The translations under genes were made by a program, and so were the position numbers. A stretch of DNA of 11,166 nucleotides from the NCBI GenBank assembly GCA_003141795.1, contig PLNO01000300.1, positions 21,496-32,661 of the forward strand, in the 5' to 3' direction. The stretch is from Spirochaetaceae bacterium. GTDB lineage: Bacteria > Spirochaetota > Spirochaetia > SZUA-6 > Fen-1364. The notes under the pieces were generated by a model, which made no database searches, was not told the origin of the DNA, and saw nothing but the letters and a program-made list of their open reading frames with translations. This document shows, in pieces, positions 6,174-11,166 of this stretch; positions within the stretch are counted from its first letter, which is position 1; each line of letters starts with the position of its first letter.

Positions 6174-7607
6174 TTACCTCCGAACGCGCCCGGTCCTGCT
6201 GCCCCGGGTGACGCTCGAGCTGCGCGCCTTGCGCGCGGCATCCTGGCGCGCCTTGGCGGCGCTGCTGGCCTGGCTCACCGCGGGCTCGATGCCCAGGAGC
6301 GTATGCGGGGTTTCGAAGAGGATCTCCCGCGCCACCGTCACGGCCCGCTGCTTGTCGTACTGGCCGCTCTGCACCCTGTCCGCGAGCACGCGGGCCAGCA
6401 CCTTGCGGACCAGGATCGCCTTCGCGTAGCTCCACTCCATGGTATATGCGTCGGAGAAGAAGCCGATCCACCGGGAGGTGGAGAGCATGTCCAAGCGCTC
6501 CCTCATCACCCGCTCGATGAACGTGGGAAAGAAGCTGTGCCACCAGTAGCCGGCCAGGGAGAAGTTCGGAAGCTCCCGCGCCAGGGTGCAGAGGGTCTGG
6601 TTGGCATGGGCGCTGGACAGGAAGCACTGGAACTTGATCCCCGGATGCCGGGAGATCATATCGGCGAGGGACGCCATCGTGGACTGCGAGAGCCGGCTTG
6701 CCGTCTCCGCGGGCAGCGGTTCCGCGCCGAGAGAGAACTGGAAGACGATCTCGTTCTTCCTCTGCTCCATGCGTTTGAAGAACTCTTCCATTATGTAGGA
6801 GGCATAGATGTCGCGCTCGGGCCTCCCCGCCCGGGAGCGCCTGCGGAGCGCCGCGGCCATTGAGCGGTCGTCGACGATCTGGAAGTCCACGTCCGTGGAG
6901 AGGTGCTGCGCCGTGCTCAGGACGTTCGCGGGGATCGCGTCCACGTAGACGTCCAGGGCGGCGTGCACGTCCGCGAGGGTGCGGATGGTGCGCTCAGGTA
7001 TGGCGCGGGCATGGTCGGGTCCGATGGGCGACGGTGCGCTCGGCTTCCCCTCCGACCACGCCTTCTCCAGCTCCCACAGCGCCGTGTCGTTCTCCCCCCA
7101 TTGCGCGCGACCGAAGAAGCCCCACTCCAGCGAATACTGGAGCATCGCGTCAGCCCTGCCGTCGTGCCTGCGCCACAGCTCCGTGCAGCTGCGCGCGATG
7201 CCGGCCTTGGCCTGCACCTCGCGGGCCCTTCCCTTTTCGGCGGATTTCGCCCTGATCAGGGCGTCGAGCTTCCGCCAGTTCGCGCTCGTCACCGGCTGGC
7301 GCCAGCCGTAGAGGTCCTCGAGTATGATCCGCACCCCCCAGAACATGCTCGTGTTGGCGATGCGGGGGAGATACGGCAGCGCCCGCTCTATGCGGGAGGC
7401 GGCCTCCTCGTCGGAGGGGTCCTCGGAGAGCCGCTCCCTGTCGGGGCAGCCTGCGCTCACAAGGTCGCTCACCACCATGTGGTAGAGGAGGATGTCGTGG
7501 AGGCCCCGGGCGGTGAGATGCGTGGCGTCCAGATGCGTGTGCGCGTCCAGAAGGGGCACGGACGCAAGGGATTTTTCGATGTCGCGGCAGAGGTTCGTAC
7601 TGTCCAT
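6174..7607 (-). CDS. Uronate-isomerase-like (UxaC-type, amidohydrolase fold) protein
   Basis: A 477-residue TIM-barrel protein resembling glucuronate/uronate isomerase, the amidohydrolase-superfamily member that converts aldose acids to keto forms. Metal-site motif D21-A-H23-T-H25 follows PLL near the N-terminus. Other family-like blocks are TELWRRHDGR (142-151), FSLGAEPLP (291-299), GYWWHSFFP (353-361) and FFSDAYTMEWSYAKA (383-397), where D386 is the likely conserved C-terminal aspartate. Length fits UxaC (about 470). The last 32 residues are a basic Ala/Ser/Arg-rich tail of no obvious function. ATG at 7607 is the first possible start after the siaD stop, which is in the same frame 16 codons upstream. 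It has no Shine-Dalgarno but follows a good promoter by nine bases. Sequence blocks differ enough from classical UxaC that glucuronate should not be assumed as substrate. It forms an operon with the kinase downstream. Confidence 0.78.
   Translation of the reverse strand: MDSTNLCRDIEKSLASVPLLDAHTHLDATHLTARGLHDILLYHMVVSDLVSAGCPDRERLSEDPSDEEAASRIERALPYLPRIANTSMFWGVRIILEDLYGWRQPVTSANWRKLDALIRAKSAEKGRAREVQAKAGIARSCTELWRRHDGRADAMLQYSLEWGFFGRAQWGENDTALWELEKAWSEGKPSAPSPIGPDHARAIPERTIRTLADVHAALDVYVDAIPANVLSTAQHLSTDVDFQIVDDRSMAAALRRRSRAGRPERDIYASYIMEEFFKRMEQRKNEIVFQFSLGAEPLPAETASRLSQSTMASLADMISRHPGIKFQCFLSSAHANQTLCTLARELPNFSLAGYWWHSFFPTFIERVMRERLDMLSTSRWIGFFSDAYTMEWSYAKAILVRKVLARVLADRVQSGQYDKQRAVTVAREILFETPHTLLGIEPAVSQASSAAKARQDAARKARSSSVTRGSRTGRVRR
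6176..6181 (-). promoter_or_regulatory. Strong ribosome-binding site that fixes the kinase GTG start
   Basis: GGAGGT, read leftward, sits five bases before the GTG at 6170 and overlaps the TAA stop and last codon of the upstream isomerase-like gene. It supports the GTG start and tight coupling of the two genes. Confidence 0.75.
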
Positions 7608-7616
7608 GATGGGGCC

Positions 7617-7645
7617 ATTGTGGAAGGAAAGGGGGGAGCGGTCAA
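7617..7645 (-). promoter_or_regulatory. Candidate sigma70 promoter for the isomerase-kinase pair
   Basis: Reading leftward, TTGACC (7645-7640) matches the -35 consensus at five of six positions. Exactly 17 bases later comes CACAAT (7622-7617), matching -10 at four of six. Transcription would begin near 7610, about three bases before the ATG at 7607. This fits the missing ribosome-binding site and separates the sugar genes from the sia operon. Confidence 0.5.
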
Positions 7646-7652
7646 GGACCGC
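7638..7652. repeat. Small dyad GCGGTC-AAG-GACCGC overlapping the -35 element
   Basis: Six-base perfect arms with a three-base centre lie between the siaD stop and the isomerase-like start. The -35 hexamer TTGACC falls inside it, which suits a repressor or activator site. As an RNA hairpin in the siaD transcript it is followed by a C-rich, T-poor tract, so it would be at best a weak terminator. Confidence 0.5.
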
Positions 7653-7655
7653 ACG

Positions 7656-8801
7656 TCAGGCAGTTCCCGACACCACCCTGTCCTTGCCCTGCTGCTTCGC
7701 CCTGTACAGCGCGGCATCGGCGCTGCGCAGGAGATCGTCGATGCTCTTCCCCGCGGCGAACGTCGCGTGGCCCGCGCTGATGGTGCAGTGAAGCGTCGTC
7801 CCCCGGTAGGAAACCGCGAGCCCCCGGGCGGCGACGAGGAGCTTCTTCATGAGCGCGTCCGTCGACTCGACGTCGGTTTCCGGCAGAAGGACGATGAACT
7901 CCTCCCCGCCCCAGCGCGCGCACGTGTCCTCCCTGCGGATCACCGCGCGCAGAACGCGCCCCAGCTCCCGCAGGAGCATGTCCCCCGCCTCGTGGCCGTG
8001 CGTGTCGTTGACCGCCTTGAAGTCGTCGACGTCGGCAATGGCCACGGAGAAAGCCCCGCCGTGACGCTCGGCTCTGCTCCTCTCCGCCTCCAGCTTTTCC
8101 ACCGCATCGTGCCTGTTGCTCAGGCCCGTGAGACCGTCGGTATGCGCGAGGAGGTTCAGCGTGCCGTTGAGCTCCATGAGCCTTGCCTGGTAGCCGTCGC
8201 TGATGAGGAGGATCTTTCCCATCCGCCGAAGGAGCCGCCGATAGCGGTCCACCACCCGGCGAAGACCGGCGCGCAGGACCCCGATCCCCGCATCCGGTGA
8301 GGCCAGGAGCTTTTCCGCCGTCTGTACCGCCTCGTCCTCTTCGGGGACTTTGCCGGACTCCTTGCGTTCCGTCCGGGCGCGTATGTCACTGGCGATCTGG
8401 CTCTTCGCCGTGGGCACGTCGGTGAGATCTCCGTACCTCTCCTTCATGCAGCTGGGACAGATACCGTGCGTGAAGGCGATGTCGATGTGCTTGGCGAAGT
8501 ACCCCTCGATCTGCTCCCAATAGGTGTCGTCCACCCTGATCTTCTTGCAGAACATGCAGATCGGCAGTGCAAGAGAGCGCAGCTGCTCGAGCTGCTCGGT
8601 CACCTTCTTCTGATCCGCGTCGTAGGCGTCGCTGATGGCCATGACCTTGTTGAACCTGCCCAGGAGGCGTTGGTACTTTTTGAGCAAGGCGGTGTATTCT
8701 GAAAGCGCAACCGTCGGCTGGGATGCCAGCGCGCCCAGCATGCGCTCCGCATGCCGGGTGACCGCATCCGCCGTAGCAGACTCCATGCCCCGCCGCGCCA
8801 T
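7656..8801 (-). CDS. siaD: SiaD-type diguanylate cyclase with inserted four-cysteine module
   Basis: A 381-residue cytosolic enzyme predicted to make c-di-GMP from two GTP. The GGDEF domain fills about 218-381: metal-site D257 (IADVDDF), N265-D266, active-site GGEEF (298-302), and an intact inhibitory site R289-x-x-D292 five residues before it, so product inhibition is expected. Ahead of it are two similar helical segments, 43-74 and 187-218 (both with YxRLL and ISDxY). Between them is a cysteine module, C82-x2-C85 (ICMFCKKIR) and C115-x2-C118 (GICPSCMK), a likely zinc or Fe-S site. Characterised SiaD proteins have only a short stalk before GGDEF, so this is an enlarged variant. ATG at 8801 has GGAGG seven bases upstream; M6 is a less likely start. 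The gene lies three bases after siaC and is last in the sia operon. Confidence 0.9.
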   Translation of the reverse strand: MARRGMESATADAVTRHAERMLGALASQPTVALSEYTALLKKYQRLLGRFNKVMAISDAYDADQKKVTEQLEQLRSLALPICMFCKKIRVDDTYWEQIEGYFAKHIDIAFTHGICPSCMKERYGDLTDVPTAKSQIASDIRARTERKESGKVPEEDEAVQTAEKLLASPDAGIGVLRAGLRRVVDRYRRLLRRMGKILLISDGYQARLMELNGTLNLLAHTDGLTGLSNRHDAVEKLEAERSRAERHGGAFSVAIADVDDFKAVNDTHGHEAGDMLLRELGRVLRAVIRREDTCARWGGEEFIVLLPETDVESTDALMKKLLVAARGLAVSYRGTTLHCTISAGHATFAAGKSIDDLLRSADAALYRAKQQGKDRVVSGTA

Positions 8802-8804
8802 GCC

Positions 8805-9179
8805 TCAGCCTCCGATGGCGTTCACGGAAAAGGGGAACGACACCTCGGAACGGAACTCTTCGGCGAGGTCCAGGGCGCGGGGATTGTCCGTCTCGTAGTT
8901 CCACACCGCTTCCACCGTTTTGCCGGCGGCATGGGCTTCGCCAAGCGCGTCGAGGATGTCGAGCATGCACTTGATGGAGCTCGAGTTCATGTAGCTCACC
9001 GAAACCTCCAGGCGGAGACCCGACAGCTGCACGAGGCTCGAAGCGAGCCACTCCAGGACGGGCGCGTAGAAGTCGAAGGAGTTCTCAGGATAGGACTCAC
9101 CGGAGATGGCGAGCACCGCGTGCTCGGCATCGAATCGGACCTCCGGCGTCGTTGTGGTGCGCGGGATGTTCAGCTCCAT
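8805..9179 (-). CDS. siaC: SiaC-family (DUF1987) phosphoregulated switch protein
   Basis: A 124-residue protein of the DUF1987/SiaC family, whose unphosphorylated form binds and activates the diguanylate cyclase SiaD. Family landmarks are NIPRTTTTPEV at the N-terminus, GESYPENSFDFY (27-38), YMNSSSIKCMLDILD (63-77) and EEFRSEVSFPF (107-117). The phospho-acceptor position, threonine in the Pseudomonas aeruginosa protein (T68 of an NTSS motif), aligns here with S66 of NSSS, so a Ser would be modified. ATG at 9179 is preceded by a GGGGGGA ribosome-binding site that overlaps the siaB stop. Nine bases separate it from siaB and three from siaD, in the order phosphatase, kinase, switch, cyclase. It is the substrate of both the upstream kinase and phosphatase. 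Confidence 0.95.
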   Translation of the reverse strand: MELNIPRTTTTPEVRFDAEHAVLAISGESYPENSFDFYAPVLEWLASSLVQLSGLRLEVSVSYMNSSSIKCMLDILDALGEAHAAGKTVEAVWNYETDNPRALDLAEEFRSEVSFPFSVNAIGG

Positions 9180-9188
9180 TCTCCCCCC

Positions 9189-9728
9189 TTAAATGACCGC
9201 AGTCAGGCAGAAAAAGCTGTGCCCGTCGTCGACGGGGTGGAACGCGTACGTGAGGGGCTCGGCGCAGCGCCGTGCGATCTCGATGAGCCCCATTCCCGCC
9301 CCTCCGTTGACGTCGCGGGTTTCTGCGCGCAGCCGTTCCTTGAAGAGCTTCCGCAGCCCGGGGGCATCGGCCGCCGTGATCTCCGTGAGCCGCGCGTCCA
9401 GCCCCGGCTGGTCCTCCGCGTCGACGATGTTGCCCGAGCTCACGACGTAGCGCTCGCCCTTGCGCGCGATCACGATGATGGCGTTCGCGAACGATGCGTC
9501 GGTGAAATGTTTGCGCGCGAGGTAGTTGCGGATGTTCTGCGCCTGCTCGATGTACACGGAAAAGACGTCCAGGGCGGCGCTCTTCTTCTCCTCCTGGTCC
9601 TGCAGGTAACGGCGTAGCGCGTTTCCGATCTCCTCGATGATGCTGTGCACGAACGCGCCGTTGAAACAGATCATCACCCCTTCACGGGTGAAGTCCTCCC
9701 TGATCCCGTAGAGCTGATCCGGTGTCAT
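9189..9728 (-). CDS. siaB: SiaB-family protein kinase (HATPase-like)
   Basis: A 179-residue cytosolic kinase of the SiaB family (DUF6272), which phosphorylates SiaC and so turns the c-di-GMP branch off. The N-terminal CFNGAFVHSIIEEIGNAL (21-38) is the family landmark. An N-box-like helix EQAQN (61-65) and a glycine-rich ATP-lid motif GGAGMGLIE (142-150) place it in the GHKL/HATPase fold, like anti-sigma-factor kinases rather than Hanks kinases. ATG at 9728 has AAGGAGG about seven bases upstream and overlaps the siaA stop as ATGA, giving tight translational coupling of phosphatase and kinase. The stop is nine bases before siaC. All landmarks are present, so it is probably active. Confidence 0.93.
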   Translation of the reverse strand: MTPDQLYGIREDFTREGVMICFNGAFVHSIIEEIGNALRRYLQDQEEKKSAALDVFSVYIEQAQNIRNYLARKHFTDASFANAIIVIARKGERYVVSSGNIVDAEDQPGLDARLTEITAADAPGLRKLFKERLRAETRDVNGGAGMGLIEIARRCAEPLTYAFHPVDDGHSFFCLTAVI

Positions 9729-11166
9729 CCCCCTGCCTCCTTTGCCGGCGTGAAGCCCAAGACGGTGATGTCGTCGCGCTGACCCCGCTCGCCCTGGTGG
9801 GAGCGGAGGGCCACGGCGAAAGCCTCCTCCTGCTCCCGCATCGGCAGCCCTGCCGTGGCTGCTATCATCTCGATGAAGCGCTGCCGGCCGAAGCCGAAGC
9901 CCTTGTCCCCGCCCGATTGATCGAGGAACCCGTCCGTCACGAGGTACAGCGAGGTGGTCGTGCTCACGGCTACGGTGTGAGGTGTCCACGCCGTCCCGTT
10001 GCCGGGGCTTCGGTAACCGACCCTGCGGAGATCCCCCTTCACCTCGGTGACGTCCCGTCCGTCGGCGACGAAGAGCGAAAGACCCGCACCGGCGAACTCC
10101 ACCTCCGGCCTCCCAGCAAAAAGGACGCACACGGAGATGTCAAGGCCGGAGTCCAGCCTCAGGTCGGTCTCGTCACGGTGGAGGGTGTCCCGCAGCGCGC
10201 GGTCCAACTCCGCGATGATCCGCGCGGGATCCGTGTTGCACACGGAATCCAGCACGTGGCTCAGAACGGCATGGACCGTCATCGTCATGAAAGCCCCGGG
10301 CACGCCGTGGCCCATGCAGTCGATCACGCCGGCCACGGCGTGGTCGCCGAATGAGCGCACGAAGTAGAAGTCGCCGCTCACCACGTCGCGGGGGAGGTAG
10401 AGAACGAGGGCGTCGGAAAACACGGCTGCCATGACGTCGCGCCCGGGCAGGATCCCGGCCTGGACCCGCCGCGCGTAGGCGAGGCTTTCCATGATGAGGC
10501 GCTGGGACTCCGAGAGCGCATCGTTGGCCTTCGAGAGCTCGCTCGTGCGCTCCAGCACCCGGGTCTCCAGGCCCTCCGTCGTGTCCTTCACGGTCGCGCT
10601 CATCGTGTTGAAAGAGCGCGTGAGCTGCCCGATCTCGTCGGTGCGCGTCACGGGGAGCTGCACGCCGTAGCGGCCCCCGGAGATCTCGTGCGAAGCCGCG
10701 GCGAGCGCGGACAGGGGCCGGAGCACGGAGCGGCTCAGCAGCACGGCAACGACGAGGAGCACGAGGAGCAGCGATACGACGATCGTCCCCGCCAGCGGCA
10801 GGAAGCTCGCGAAACGCAGGACGTGGGAGGTGTCGACGAGAACGATATTGTACCAGTCGATGCTCGGCATCGAAGAGACGGCGGCGAGATACCCCTTGCC
10901 CTCCACCGTCAACGGGAGGGATGCCACCTCGACCCTGCCGTCGGAAAGATCGGCCACCGCGGTGCGCAGACGGTCGCGTTGCCCGCCGTCCTTCAGGAGA
11001 TCGTACACGGTGAGCTTCGCGCTCCCGCCTTTTGCCTCCGCATTGCGCAGCACGTATTCGGCGTTGGGGTGCGCCTCGATGTCTCCGTCGCGATCGACGA
11101 GGATCGTGACGGAGCTGCTGTCGGGGCGGTGGGTCACGTCCGCGAGGAAATCGCTGATGTCGATCT
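9725..11166 (-). CDS. siaA: SiaA-type membrane PP2C phosphatase (HAMP-SpoIIE), 5' end off window
   Basis: The open frame runs off the right edge, leaving 479 visible residues (counted from the first full codon at the edge). The visible start is the distal part of an extracytoplasmic Cache-like sensor (FLVD-type strands, DWYNIVLVD at about 103-111). It is followed by one membrane segment (about 122-143), a HAMP linker (about 143-195), a coiled coil, and a PPM/SpoIIE phosphatase domain (about 240-470). Metal-site motifs are SGDFYF (D265), IDCMGHG (D282), VTDGFLDQ (D411) and RDDITVLGF (D464-D465), all intact. In the known system SiaA dephosphorylates SiaC when the periplasmic sensor is stimulated, raising c-di-GMP. 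A GTG at 11137 is not the start because sensor-like sequence continues upstream of it. The stop overlaps the siaB ATG as ATGA. The missing part should be the first membrane helix and the membrane-distal sensor. Confidence 0.93.
   Translation of the reverse strand, partial: IDISDFLADVTHRPDSSSVTILVDRDGDIEAHPNAEYVLRNAEAKGGSAKLTVYDLLKDGGQRDRLRTAVADLSDGRVEVASLPLTVEGKGYLAAVSSMPSIDWYNIVLVDTSHVLRFASFLPLAGTIVVSLLLVLLVVAVLLSRSVLRPLSALAAASHEISGGRYGVQLPVTRTDEIGQLTRSFNTMSATVKDTTEGLETRVLERTSELSKANDALSESQRLIMESLAYARRVQAGILPGRDVMAAVFSDALVLYLPRDVVSGDFYFVRSFGDHAVAGVIDCMGHGVPGAFMTMTVHAVLSHVLDSVCNTDPARIIAELDRALRDTLHRDETDLRLDSGLDISVCVLFAGRPEVEFAGAGLSLFVADGRDVTEVKGDLRRVGYRSPGNGTAWTPHTVAVSTTTSLYLVTDGFLDQSGGDKGFGFGRQRFIEMIAATAGLPMREQEEAFAVALRSHQGERGQRDDITVLGFTPAKEAGG

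Noticed and set aside
5226..7607. Assignment of the pair as uxaC-kdgK of the standard hexuronate pathway
   Set aside because: The oxidoreductase and dehydratase steps are absent here, and sequence blocks in both proteins differ from the classical enzymes. The substrate is left open.
7621..7652. Intrinsic terminator after siaD
   Set aside because: The hairpin is only six base pairs and is followed by a C-rich tract with no proper T-run. The overlap with a near-consensus -35 fits an operator better.
5316..8300. Two long rightward frames (5316-6863 and 6903-8300)
   Set aside because: Both lie antisense to the kinase, isomerase-like and siaD genes and encode Arg/His/Gly-rich low-complexity sequence without motifs.

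Overview
The window is GC-rich, densely coding DNA, most likely from a Gram-negative bacterium. The clues are a lipoprotein-type FKBP, an SbcD-like nuclease and a complete SiaABCD-type signalling locus. The phylum cannot be fixed from the sequence alone. Spirochaetota, Desulfobacterota/Myxococcota or another GC-rich group would all fit. There are no RNA genes, CRISPR arrays, insertion sequences or phage genes, and no gene-free stretch longer than about 250 bases.

Left part (1-1510, leftward): a Mre11/SbcD-type metallophosphoesterase whose 3' end lies off the window, preceded by a SlyD-type FKBP prolyl isomerase with a lipoprotein signal. A 250-base divergent intergenic region follows. It holds a 32-bp near-perfect palindrome and short direct and inverted repeats. 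To its right lies a large orphan radical-SAM protein (1761-4199, rightward) with an extra C-terminal cysteine cluster.

Middle (4189-5235): a thioredoxin (leftward) meets the radical-SAM gene tail to tail with overlapping stops. It is divergent from an HD-domain phosphohydrolase (rightward). Only 81 bases separate the two starts, and they carry two overlapping dyads that share one GGGG, plus a good promoter that would make the HD mRNA leaderless.

Sugar module (5226-7607, leftward): a uronate-isomerase-like amidohydrolase-fold protein, followed three bases later by a PfkB/ribokinase-family sugar kinase with a GTG start and strong ribosome-binding site. A promoter (TTGACC-17-CACAAT) just upstream of the isomerase suggests the pair is its own transcription unit. 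It would also give an almost leaderless mRNA, and its -35 lies in a small dyad.

Right part (7656-11166, leftward): siaA (PP2C phosphatase, 5' end off window), siaB (kinase), siaC (DUF1987) and siaD (diguanylate cyclase), with 4-nt overlap, 9-nt and 3-nt spacing. In the known system SiaB phosphorylates SiaC, SiaA removes the phosphate, and unphosphorylated SiaC activates SiaD to make c-di-GMP. The SiaD here is enlarged: a four-cysteine module lies between two related helical stalk segments ahead of the GGDEF domain. This is the most unusual protein architecture in the window. A recurring pattern is that most genes at the head of transcription units lack a Shine-Dalgarno sequence, whereas most genes inside operons have a strong one.
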